Source: Antennarius striatus
Taxonomy: Eukaryota; Chordata; Actinopteri; Lophiiformes; Antennariidae
Length of the DNA stretch: 64,000 nucleotides
Direction: 5' to 3'
Assembly: GCF_040054535.1 (NCBI RefSeq)
Contig: NC_090785.1
Location: 7,065,501 to 7,129,500 of the forward strand
In this document: positions 43,701-57,400 of the stretch, one piece after another
How positions within the stretch are numbered: position 1 is the stretch's first letter
How the letters are laid out: every line of letters begins with the position of its first letter
Notes under the pieces: model-generated
What the model was told of the DNA's origin: nothing
Seen by the model: the letters and a program-made list of their open reading frames with translations, nothing else
Database searches by the model: none
Position numbers and translations under genes: made by a program

Positions 43701-46700
43701 ACAATATAATGGCCTTGTTTGACGAGCTACACTTTCTAGAGTCTCTGTCTTTTCAGTGTTGAATGAAGCAGTGTTGTTGTCACGAAAACAGCTCTGCAGT
43801 TTATATGTCAAGGAGGAAAGGTTTGTCTTTCCAATGAAGCGTAGATGCGAAAATGTACAGACTTTTTTAAAAAAAATACACTGTATCTTCACTCACTTTG
43901 ATGAAAATGTTTTCTTTGCACTTTCAAAGTTGAAAGATGAAACCACCGCACCAGACACACCAATGTAGAAGTTGTAGCAGTTTTTGAATGTGTGAATGTA
44001 GAACTTTGTGAAGACGTTTCTGCAAGAAAGTTGTGTAAATGGTGCCACCGATTTTGAGCATTTAACCCTCTTGAATTTTGAGTGTTTGGGTGAAAAATGA
44101 GTCTAAAAGATCTAAAGATGTAACACTCATCATTCTGCTCAGGCACTTCATCAGTCTGAGGCAAAGTGTGGAGCTGTCTGATTTTTATTGAGAAAAAAAA
44201 AAAGCTGAATACAAATACAACAAATAAGCATTTCAATGCTTCGAGCCAGGTGATGAAAAGGCTTGAAAGGGTTTCTGGAGTGTCAGTGACCCAAATACAG
44301 ATCTTTGATGATAACAATGAAAGCAAACAATGCTAAATAAGACGTGTAAAGCTATTCCAACATGCAGTAAGATAGACTTACATCCTCATTGGTGGTCTGG
44401 TTGAGAGAAATCAGGTAGGTGTGGAAGCCGGTCAGTCCCACCACTGACCACAGGGTGAAGAAGCACACCAGTACCTCCAGCACAGTAAACTGGAGTTAAG
44501 TAAATAGCAACAGATGTTCTGCTTGACAAACAGTCCCTGATTAAACAGTTAACAGCAGGTGATGCCAAAGTGACAGACTTTGCGAGCGTCACTGAAAGGA
44601 AGTTTGTTTCCTTACAAAAAGGAAGAAATATCCACTGTAACTTGTTGCAAGAGGAGGAGGTTTTTGGGGAGATGAACCTGGGTTTAATGTTTATGGTCAA
44701 TTATGTACAGTAACTTGGGCCAGGGTTGAAAAATGTCCCTGAACCCAATGAGAGCAGGAGAGTTGCAGATGTAAGCTTCACCCCTAATAGCCTTCAAGGA
44801 TGTATTTCATCTCCCAGGTAACAATGAAATGGAATGTTTCAACATAAAGCCTTGAACTAATTAATTGTCTGTCCTGCTCTGTTATTGCTTTAGCTATGTA
44901 ATAATGAGCTGGGCATGCTAAAGGTTGCAGCTGCAGCAGATGAACACACAGATGAATCGGTTCATTAGCCTTTTGCTCCTATTTTGGTTGTAGAGAGGCC
45001 AACAAAGGAAACCATTTCATTGTGTGTAGAAATCCGGCCAAAGGATGCTTAAAATATGTGTTTAACTGTCTATTCTAAGGTATCAGGCATTTATTCCACA
45101 ATGTTTTGGTGCTATATATGCTGAACAGAACTTTAAAGGATATGTTCCAGGTGTTTCCTTCAAGGTGTTCAGAAATCCATTATCCACTGAACCTGTGAAC
45201 AGAGCAACACAGAAAAGTTTTTTGTTTTTTTTTTAAATCCAAAAAAAGGAAACTCTTACATATTACCCCAGTATTAAGATAAAAAGATCAGAGCCCATTA
45301 TTCTGACTAGAACATTCTTGTTTCCCTGTCTCTCTCTTCTTGCACCTGTGTCGGGTTGAACAAGGAAGCGAGGGCATGAAGACAAGAAAGGAATCGTGTC
45401 TGGCCGTCAGTTGTTAATGTGTGTCATGTCACGCTGAAGGGGAAAGTCTGGTCAGAGTAAGATCTCGGTTCCTGCACACAAGCACACATTTCCATATACA
45501 CCAGAAGCTGCTGGTGAGCTAAGCTGTGATTCTTCGTGTTCTGCCCATAGGTGCCCATTTATGTCCCATAAATTTGACATGAATTAATTTATAATATAGA
45601 TGTTCAACTAACAGTGTGCAATAATTTATTGCTGTTCACTGTTTGCATGTTTGCTATTAAATTAGTTGGCGATGTCATCTTATCCCTGAAGTTATCACTA
45701 TCAGGTTTTGTGTGCGTGTGTGTGTGTGTGTCTCAGATGTCCATTTTATAAATGTGATCCATGAGAGAAAATGCTTTTTTTGGGCCAGGTGGGATCTTTA
45801 TGTCCACGAGTAGAAACTGGAGAAAGCTAGACGCTGAGCCTGTATCCAGCTCTTATCACACACATCTATGGTTTCACAACATTTTTTTTCTATCTGTTCC
45901 TTCTGATTGGACACATAAATAAATGAATACTCACGCATAACCACGTGGACGATGTCAAAGGTGAAGATGTAAATGGTGAGCAGGGATAGGGACATGGTGA
46001 ACAGGTAGAAGTATCTGTAGTTTCTCTTGCCCACACAGTTTCCTACCCATGGACAGTGGTGATCAAAGCGGTCTACAAACAGACATTAGAGGACACCATA
46101 AATAAAAATGTTTAAATGTTCTCAAAAAACAGACAAATTTGGTAATAAAACAATGTTTAAAATAGACTAGTACGTGTTGCAGAACATTGCTGTTAAACAA
46201 TGGTTAGCTTAGCAGGTAGGCGGGTAGATTACTGATGTAGTGATGCAACTCCTGAATTGTTTGATGATAAACTTATTCAATCACCAGCGGCATCAATTTA
46301 GTTTCCAACATAAACATTGCTTTTCCATTAACAGTGTTGTTCCTGTGCCAACACAAACTATTCTATTTCAGCGTGGTTATCGTAAAAACAACAAAGCCAA
46401 CTGTCATTTTAAATCTTCATCCGACTTGCTCTAAGCCATGCTGCAAACATTTGTCGGAACACAGTTGGATTTATTATGAAAGGGAAGGGCATACTGTCAT
46501 CCCACGTTATTCCAGCAGAAACATTTAAAATCGGAGCAACATAAAGCCATTCATAAAACAAATGGGCCGTTTTCAGCTTTACGCACGCATAGCCTCCTGT
46601 CAGACACAACAAATTCACAACACCATGAAATCAACATTTGAAAATATTTACTGCTGTGTGCCTCAACAATAAAAACCTATTATATCCACAGGCTAACAAA

Positions 46701-48331
46701 CAAAGAGAACAACACATTGTGAGATATTTAAAGCACAGGTAATGTTTATCTTTCAACATGTTTGACAACTATGAATGATGCACAGTATTATCTTTGCGTG
46801 CCCAACGATTTGTCTTTCTTGCATAAGTATAATAATCCTTTTCCTAATTCAAGAGCATTTCAGGCGCAGCTGATAGCAAACTTGCACCCCACCATCTCAA
46901 GTTAAACCACAGTTGGCCAAGAGTGAGGATCTAATGAATGAAAAGTAAAGGAGATAAAGAGGAAGTAATAGTGGGTTGACATTGGCCAGAGATCTGATCC
47001 ATGACTTATCCATCAAGGTTTAGAACGATACAGTATGGAGGGTATTAAGGCTCAGAGTGGATGTACGTATAGTATGCCACAGATTCAACTGTCAGTTTAC
47101 AGATTCCAGTCTGCAGTGCATTAAATACACTCCAACATTGATGGGAAAAAGCTTTGTCACATCGATTTCATCCATTTCCATATTCATACTCTCTTTGTGT
47201 GTCTGCATCACGTATTTGTCAGATGATGGTTTTTAGAGCAATGGCCTTCAGCAGCTATGACAATGGTCAACCTTCAGCACATGGTGGTCCCACGTCAGCC
47301 GACTGCATTAATGAACATACAAAGGTAACTCAGCTAAGCTGAAGCCTGCATGATTCCTATCAAGGTCAGGGAGAATTATTTAGGAAATGACGACTTGCTA
47401 TTCAGGATGTTTTTCTTTCACTTAGGTAACGAACATTTTAAATTCTTGTTGCACCACAAACCGTGCAAGCTAGAGGCTAGCGGTTTGATCTCAATCGTTC
47501 AGACTGACAAGTAATTGCCATGAACACTTTGTGCCGTTCTGTCGTCGGATGAATTGTAATAACTGGTAACTCCCTGATTGTCTCTCTACCGCCACCACCA
47601 GCTTGACATCGCAATGGCTCCATAGGTTAACATATTTAGGGCTACCTAGCAAGTGTTAACATGCTAACTTAGAAACCAATGAATAATGCATTGATTAAAT
47701 ATGAACAGTGATTGATACACAGAATGAACTTGTTGGAATACAATCAAAAGCACATTCTCATTTTGTAGATCTACTGCAGCAGGACAAGTATCACTAATAT
47801 TAAGGTCAGGACCCAAAAATTAAAGCTGAAAGCATTTTTCTAGCTTTGTAATCAAACTGAATTACCATTTGGTCAAATCTATTCCTTGAAGAAGATGCAC
47901 ACATAAATTCAAAGGCCTGAAAGCAGGCTGGTACTTAACCCTCATATAGTTTTAATTCAGCTCCCATTTGCTGCACACTGAGCTAAAACACTGCTCGAGT
48001 ACTCAATATGCCCCAAACCAGACGTCTCAGAAAAAATTGCACCAGTGGAAGCCTGGAATAAAGATTATAAGTTTAAATGGTTTAGCTGGGTTTTTCTTTT
48101 TTATCTGGTGAAGATACAGTATTAAAGATATTATATCAAAGGATGCTGCTGTGTCACGCTTGGACTGTGTGTGCAGATGGACACAGTGAAGCAGTGTTCA
48201 CAATGACTGAGCACTTACTCATTGGCTGAGCACCCCCTGTCTCATATCTCCTATGAACCTGTGCCCCCCCCAAGACGCATTCCTCAATAATCAGAAGCCA
48301 AATCACTGCTATACTGAGACAAGACAGATGC

Positions 48332-48415
<84 letters not shown>

Positions 48416-51400
48416 GAAACACCTTTCAAAATTCAAAGCACAGGCTATAAAAACATTACCTGTGATGTTTCGGGCTGCCTTTTTTCAGTTTTCAAAAGCT
48501 TTTAAACCCCTTCTTCTTTAGCAAACATTTATTTATAAATCTGTGATTTTTAAAGTGCATAATCATTGTGACAAATACATGCATAGAGATCATTAGGATT
48601 GAGGCTCCAGTAATAGATATTCTGCAAACAAGGTTTGTTCTCTTAAAACAATGCTCATCTTTCCACGTCTGAAACAAATGCAAAAACTCCAACAAGCCAT
48701 CTTGTCTCTTTGTTTTTGAACAATATCAGAACCGACAGCGGATCAAATGAGGTTTCTCACCAACGCAGTTGTCACAGATGCTGCAGTGAGATGCTCGAGG
48801 TGGTCGGAAGATCTTGCAGGTGTAGCAGTATTTGAGCTTGACAATCTGGTTGTTAATCTGAATGTTGCGGATTCGCGGAGGGGGCCGCTGGCCTGCAGGA
48901 ACGTTCCCATTGGCAGCCTCTGTGAAAAAATAATGTCGATAAAGACATGAATCCAATACAGCAAAAGTACAAATACTCACGGCCTTAGAAAAAACCCGAA
49001 ATTAACACCTTTGACGATGTTTTCAGGTAAATATTAGTTTCAAAAATGTACATTTTCTTGCCTCTATAATCACAGCTGATGACATTTTATACAACGGCTA
49101 CACTGCAGTTCATAGAGCAGATTTTTGTTATTTCTGTGCATCAACTAACCTTTTCTTCAATGACATGCCCATATTTCACATTTAATGTTTTTTGTTTCTG
49201 CAAGTTTTGTGCAATCACTTCTATTGGTAATCTGTATTCTTCTTATTATGCTGCACTGCAGGCTCCCAAAAATTGTAGAGGCGAGCAAATGACCAGAGGG
49301 CTGCTCTCTGGAATCTCTCAGGGGAGAAATTAGGGAGAAGCTTACCATAGCCTTGCTACCTTGGGAGGACATGAATGTTTATGGAAAGCAACAGTAAGGC
49401 ACTTTTTTAGACTTTTAGGGTTTGAATTAAATTATCTGTGCCGGAAAAAATGGCCAGATGAGTAGAGGGTCAATTTGAAGCATTAAAAAAAAACCCAAGT
49501 AAAAAACGACTTGATGAAAAATCACTTTTTTGTGTAAAAAGTTTCAGCAGAATTTAATCTGTGTTGAGATGCATGTCAAAAACCAACTACTACACCACAG
49601 ACAGATGGACTGGCAGACTGACAGCTATAAAGTGAAATGTATTTTATCTGACAGAAAATTCCCTACATTATGGATCTACAGGGTATAATGGTTTTTAAGA
49701 CAGGCCAGCGGAAAAGTAGATTAATGAATCATCACTCTTAGGGAATGATACCACTTCCTCGGGTGAAAGAGCACTGAATTCTAGCAGCATTGCATATTCC
49801 ACGACGATGCCTCTCTCCATATTAGCATTCCCCCTCGGGACTAGTTGCTAAAAGGCTGAGGAGGCTGAGCATCCAGGCAGCGGTGGCTTCATCAACATGT
49901 CTGTCTCTGTCTGAGAATAAGTACTGTAAATATCCATGCCTCCTCTACTGGTTGTCCTCTGTTGAAAAAAAGCCTACATTCTGCAAACACTTACACCCAA
50001 CACATTACAAAACCTTCCCTCTAATGGCAAGATGGAGTTGGTGAACTAAGTGCTTCATATAAGCTTTTCTCGGGTATATTCTTTACATGGTCCTGTGCTC
50101 AGCTTTAGTGTTTATGTGATGAATGTCTTGTTATTTCTGGAAGTTTGCTGAGATGGGGAATGTGAAAATTATCCAAACCAAAATAGGAAGTTGGAAGACC
50201 AAAAATAAAGCAATCCATCAGTGAGGGGTTTCAGAGGGTACATGAACAGACATGACATGATTTTTTTTTTTTAAATGATTGTTTATGTCTGTGTATGGAA
50301 AACCCTTTAAAAAATAAAAGCCTGGAGTTAGGATGTGTTTTCAAGGAGCACACTAATATCTTAGAAAATTGTCTGAGTCTCATTTTTACAGTTACTCTAG
50401 AAAAATCTCCCTGCAAGCCCCAGTGGCCGCCACATTATCCAAACTACGATTGGGAATCTATCCTTTCAGAAGTGGGACTCTGGCAAAACAGGTGCAATTC
50501 TGTCTTCAACCTGAGTGGCAGTAATGTGTCTCAGTAGTGTCCAAGCTACCAGAAATCTACAGGGAATAAGAATAAGGCTGAACTGAGCTGAACTGTTCCA
50601 TTGCTTGTCGTTCTTACAAGATCCAAGCACTTTTATTACATATGTACTCAACCAGTGTCTTAGCTGCAGTAAGCTAAAAAGTTTACCACTTCTTTTTTAT
50701 TACATAATAAAATGTTTCCCTCCGTCATCAAAGCTGAATCATGAAACTGCACAGTATAACAAGAATACAGATTTCCAACAATAACAAAAATCAGATGGAA
50801 GAGTCTGCAGTGTTAATCAGAGTATAGCCATTTTAATAAAAGGTAGCTACGTGCAGCTAATAACAAGAGTGTGTAATGTCTCGATATAATAGTTTAAGTT
50901 CTTTGATTGCCGTGATAAAAGTTGTGGTGAACTTCCAGATGTTGATGCTAATGTTGAAACAATTATAGGTATAGAAGGGCCACAGTCAGCATTTTGTTTT
51001 GCTTATCTGTGTTTGATTTCACATCACTTAGCCTCCTTAAAAAGAGGTTATTTTAGTGTGACTGTGATAACAATTTGTCCATTTATATAGCCTCTGATAA
51101 GGATAGTGGTGATAAAGTCGGTGAAAGAGTTTCTTCCTCACGACTGTGTAGTCTGATATTGTTCCCTGAAGCTGGAGCTGCAAGTTATGTTTTCTTTCAA
51201 GTCGATTAAGTTTAGGTCTCTTCGTGATCGTGCTACTCGTATCTGTTCTTAGCACTTTTGCAGAAATTTTCCAGATTTAATCCACACAATTTATTTTCAC
51301 ATTGTTGCCACATTACTGTGGCTGTACGTTTTCCTAGCTTTGGAGAAACAATTTATAAGTTACCGTAAGCCAAGGATGCTTTATGATACATTTGCATGGT

Positions 51401-54400
51401 GTCACTCCACTGTGTTGTGATCGATAAGGTCTGTCTATCTTTAAATATTATCCTTAAAACACAGAAATGAAAGACACTTCAGTGCAATAATGAAAGTGGA
51501 TATGTTTGGTTAATTAATGATATTGAAAAAATGTCTCAATAAGTTTGTCTGAATACGTAACAGTAATGTGTTAAACCATATGATGTGCTGGCATCTAGAA
51601 AAGTCTCAAGCACAGAAAAATAAAGGAACATTTTGATCATTATACATCTAAATACTCTATTAATGAATTTGGAAGTGATATAAACCTTAAATGGATCATA
51701 TATCTTTACATAATATATAGGTTTTGTACATTTTATAGCAAATTTTACATCACATTTCTTTAATACACTTGTAAATTACATACTTTGGGGTTTTGGACAG
51801 TTGATCAACACAAAATTATAAATGTGATCATTTTATAAATGCTAAGACTAAATGAGATTCACCCATCAGCTGTACGCTGTCCACTTTGTGGTTATCATGA
51901 CTTGAGCTAGTCAAACTACAGAGTCATTGTCATCCAGCGATGAGTCACAAACGTGATGACAGACGTTGAGCCATAGCTCAAGGCTTCAGACTTGCGAAAG
52001 CAGTTCTCTTCTTTTATGAGCCAAGTCTAGTCTCCACTCCTGCCTATTTACTGGACTGACAATGAATACGGTGAAGGCCGAAGGACAATATTTAAGAACA
52101 AGCAGCCATGCAGCCAAAAAAAGGGAGTAGAGGTTCAAGGTAAAAGAAAGACTGGTGCAGAAATACTGGAGAATAAACGCTTTTCCTTTCAGAGATATTT
52201 TTCTACCTGGGAGAGGTAGCCTTGTGAAGGTTTTGGAAATAAACACAGAAATTAGGGTTGAGCCGGGTACTCGTTTCAGACAAGTATCCAGTACGGATAA
52301 CGCATTTTTGACAAGTACGAGCACGATACAAGTAAAACTCGTCAATACTCGTGCTCGTTCATTCATTCATTCATTCATTTTCCTGACCGTTTCATCCGCT
52401 TGCACGGGTCACGGGGAGCTGGAGCCTATCCCAGCTGGCATAGCTGAAGGACAATCCTCAGAACTGACTGTCTTCACGCTCTGTAATTGTCCAGTCACAC
52501 ACAGCACCTGCCACTCCCTACAGAGACTGCAGCCAGAATGTCGCTGCCCCTATCTCACACACACAGACATTGACTGATCTCTCAGTGCGTGGCTTCACTG
52601 TAGCTCACATTGTTCTTCTTATGTTTTCTTCAGCTTGCCTCTATTTGGGTCTATTTAAGGTAACTTGGTGAACTTGTTTCTTGTTTTCTTTTGTTGCATG
52701 TACGCGGTGCATTTGACCAGACAGAGCTATAAACTGCTTGACACATCGGTCACCGCCTCCACTCGAGTCTTTTTTTGTTTTTGTTTTTTTACCTGCTTGC
52801 TCTTAGTTTGACACTTTCTCACTTCAGTTCAAATTAATAGTTTACATACTACATAGATATTTTAACTGTTACATAACGTGCGATCATGCACGCACACGCA
52901 CACACACGTTCTTTCTCCCTCTCACACAGTCACTCAGTCACACATACATGCACAGACACACACACAAACACACGCGCGCACACACCTTAATCAACATTGT
53001 TTAACTTTGTGTGAAAAAAATGGCAAGAACATTAAGTAAATGATGGAAAAATACAGTTTGATCATAAAAATTAAAAATATTTAAGAAGAGAAAAATTTGA
53101 AAGTTGTGTCGAGTGTGACAATCTTGTTCATGCATACTTTGTAGTTCATAATTTTCGACTGCATGAGTTGTATTCAATAATGTCTGTGTAGGTTCTCAGT
53201 CATCCAGGTCATGGTTATCCAAAAGCTGTTGAGTCGATCCACTGGACGTTAAGAAAGTTCTTGAAGACGTTTCGTCTCTCATCCAAAGGACCTCTTCAGT
53301 TTGAACTGAAGAAGTCTCTTGGATTCATTAATGCACTTCATGTTGTGAGTTAATAAAAAACTTGTTCTGTAAATAGTTCCTTTACAATTGTGATCAAAAG
53401 CATCGAATCTCAATTCTGAGGCTATTCTGTAAATATTCATTTATACACTTAAGAATATTCATGTTCTGAGTTCATAAACGTGTTCTGTAAATAGTTCTTT
53501 ATTTTGTGATCAAACCCATTGATTTTAATCTCAATTTTGAGGCTGTTCTGTAAATAGTTTTAAAATAAACAATAAATATAACAACTTCTGATCAATCTAT
53601 ATCAGACTCAAAATAATGTAACGAGTTAAGCCCCACCCATTTCCGGTCAAACCACAGCCTCTACCGGTTTAAGTCCCGCCCATTCTAAGTACAGATACGG
53701 ATACAGATAACTTAGATGGTTGAACAGATACAGATACAGATAGTGGTGTACTCGCTCATCCCTAACAGAAATGCAGGGCTTGGTGTTTACTGTTTACTAT
53801 TATGATACAGCATGTTTATTTTGTGCAATGAGACAACAGGATCCTCTGTGAGTTAGTCCTACATTCATAGATGAAATCGTCCAACCCTTAGCATCATAAA
53901 ACAAATATACATCAGCAAAACAACACCAAGTGTCTGCTCACTGCTCTATCAATTGGAACACTTTATTTATCGGGCTTTTTTCATTTTAAGACCACAATTA
54001 TTGAAGTCATTCTGTACAAAAAAACAACATCCTCAGGGGTGTCAAACTCAACATCATCCATCATCATAGGAATACTGGTTGCCCTAAAACAGCTGTTTGC
54101 TTGAGCCAAAATAAAAGTATCTAATATAGCTTTCCATCATATAAGCTTTTTGCTTCTGTGTTGATTTTAGTGATCACTTCAGAATTAAAATAACTTAAAG
54201 TCCAGCAAAACCTGCCCAGCTAGCAGATAGTCAAGTGTATGCTTTAAATCTTCTGAAGAACCTTCTGACAACATCTTCAGCACCAACTATGCTGGCTTTC
54301 CCTCCATGATTAGTTTTTGAAAGTCTGGAATACATTTTTGTTTGCTTATATTAGCAGACTTTTATCACTTAAAATGGATCCCTCTGACATGATAAATGCC

Positions 54401-57400
54401 TCTATACAAATAAGAAATACCTGTTTTCCTACATTAATGAGATATGTATTTACTTTTCCACCTTCTATAAAATGGCTTTCTTCTACATCAACTTCTCTTT
54501 TCTTTGTCAATCTAAATGGTCCTAAGTATACAACTTTCCTTGCCTTGAGGGCTCACACGTGACCTTTTACGTATGTACACAGTTCGCCTGTACTTCAGCA
54601 TGGCAGACTCTATTCTTTGCAAGCTTTGCTGTATCACACAAAACAAGATGACAGCTCCAAAAATGTAATTGTGATGATTATGAACAGCACATGAACTGTA
54701 ATAACCATTTGTCCCCTTGTTGACTTTAGATCTGAATGGATATAGATAAGAGATTTGTGCCTAAACGCATTATCAGTAGCACATAAGAGCAACACAGACT
54801 TAGGGTGAGGAGTTTACTGCATGGATATTAGTGTACGTAAAAAGGAAAAAGAATATAATACACAACTAGGATAAAAATTACTGTAAAACCTCCTTACAAC
54901 TCACCAATTTCCATCTCAATGAATGTGGCCTCTTCTGGAAGGGCGCGAGGCAGCACCCCCGGGTCACTGAAGCTGGTCCTCAATAACATGGCCATGACAA
55001 ATAGGAACAGCAGGATGGCAAAAACTGGGATGGCAGGAGATAGATGGACAGCCAGGTATGGGCATCTGTAAGAAAAGAGAAAGAAGGTAAACAGTTGCTC
55101 TAAAAGCATGTTGTTCTCCATTTAATGATCCTGAAGCTATTCCGCCACATTTTTTAAAAGCCCCATTAGCCTCATTATCCCTGCGACTGCCCGTTCATTA
55201 CGTACATTGGCTTTCATTAAAAAAAATAAAAATTGCAGTAGTTATGTTAACAAAGACTGATCCAACAGTAAAGTATGGTGTTTAACCACAAGAAAATCAG
55301 ACATTCCTGAGAATAAGAAAAAGAAAAAAAAGAGAGAAATACTGTTTATTTTTGTATCCACTCTGTTTACAGCTTCCACAGCTGTCTCTACAATCTATGG
55401 TGCAAAAATAGTGATACTGAAAAGCTTCCTTTTTTGACTTTGTGAACAGCAAATGGAGGAAGCTGTCCGGGACACCAGCATGCACGAGTACAGGAAACAA
55501 TACAGCCTGAAAAATGGCTGCACTGGTCAAAGCCTTTCTAATAGTTTCTTACTTCCCCCCATTCAAGCTGCCTACAGTAAATTAATAGTACTACCTCTGC
55601 AACCGACCCTAACCCACCCACTGAAATGTGATAAGCAGCACGTCTCAATATCAAGAACTATCCAGGCAGAGTTAAAGGAGAACTCATTGACACTTGCTGC
55701 AGCACAACTCTCATCGCTGCAAGACCGGATTTTTTCTGTAGGAAAACTCTTTTAGCCATTCCACTGAGATTAGAACCAGCAGGGTTCCTCTACCAAAAGG
55801 CCTACTGCTCACTTAGATAACAGATGTGAGCTGCAGCACAAACAGCTTCGACAGAGCAGAGCAGCAGGCTAACAGGCTTCTACATGCAGTTATTAATAGT
55901 TAAACTGTGCAGCCTCGTCTCCCTCCCAAGTGCCCAGGATCATATATTCATAATGAAACACTGATGCTGTAGGAAAGGACTGCAAGGCAATCGGCTACAC
56001 ACTGAACAAAAGACGTCTGTAGAGCATGTCATGACAAATAATCTGCCCACATGGGACACATTCTCTGCTTCATTATGTGACGCTGTCATTTTCTAAAGCT
56101 GCACTTCATTTGATGAATGTTTAAGCAGAGCCAAAATCCTGCATTATCTATCAATTCCAGTCAGAGTCAGTCAGAAATCCCTGATTTTAATTAAGGTTTG
56201 CAGGACATTTGTTAGAAATGCAATATCCCATTTAGATAATGGTCATTTTACCTACATCTAGTGTGATCAATTAATTATTTTATAAATTATTTTTTATGCA
56301 AGATTATGTTTTTATTATGAGGCAATTCTATATTGGCATTTGCTTCATCAGACTTTCATTTAAAACACTGATATTTTACAGAGTCAACACAATAATAAAA
56401 CCAAATATGTTGTGACTGCTCTGCACTCCTGAAAATACTGATTAGCTAATCAAACAAGCAACAATTAGGCAACAATACACACTATATAATGTACTCAAGG
56501 AGGTTCCAGGTTTTGATCAACATTTGGTGAAATACATTTTATTTCAAATGCATCAGTAATGAGATGCGATGTACTGTATATGATGCCATGTATATTTATT
56601 ATATATAGTGGATAAAGCGGTGATTAGAAGATGGATGAATGTGCATATATTTACTTATTTATTTATTTGAGCTTTGAATTGATGGTGACTCAGTAATCCT
56701 CTTCTTCACTGGTTGCCTTTCACAATCTGTCTTGTCTGTATGACACTTCCTCCCTTCTCACCACACACAGCTAGCAATTTAAAAGGAAATGGATCCAGCT
56801 AAACAGAAAATGTCACTCCGTGTGCCAGAAGAGAACAAAGTCCGCCTGTTTGGGCTCACTGTGAACAAGGTGCGTCAGCATACCTGAGCACACACAAACA
56901 TAAAACACCTGCTTGGCTGGTCTGGGCAGTTTATCAGCAGTGCCTTTTGTGCACTAATGGAAACTCAGAGCACAGATCAAATCAATACATATTTCCACTG
57001 GACCAAGCCTTTGAGGTATGTTTGGCCCATTTGTTGATGCAGGGAGCAGCCGGTGGATTCATACTGAGAAGAGGCAGGCTGTCGATGAAGTGTAATTCCC
57101 ATAATGATGACCAGTAGGTATTCTTAGCCCACTCTGTCATCGCTTCCTGGATGTAACCGTTTCCTCTGATGTTGAGGAGCAGGGCGGTGCCGGGGCAGCG
57201 ACAATACAAATCCATCAGTTGAAGCAACGACAAAGGAAAAGCTGGACCTGATTAGGTCCCTTGTCCACGTGGGGAAAATGTTTTCATCAGCAAGGCGATC
57301 AATCAGACCACCAAATTTCTGCCTCTCCATCTCATGTCTGAGAGTACGATCAATCCTTTCCTCTATCTCCTGGCAAGACAGCAAATGAGCATATTCTTTA

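Larger units (their letters stand above)
48920..54904 (-). other. zdhhc9 intron 2, with a hAT element
   Basis: About 6 kb. The clear feature is the hAT-like insertion at 52253-53764. The rest is AT-rich with no supportable exon. Confidence 0.6.
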
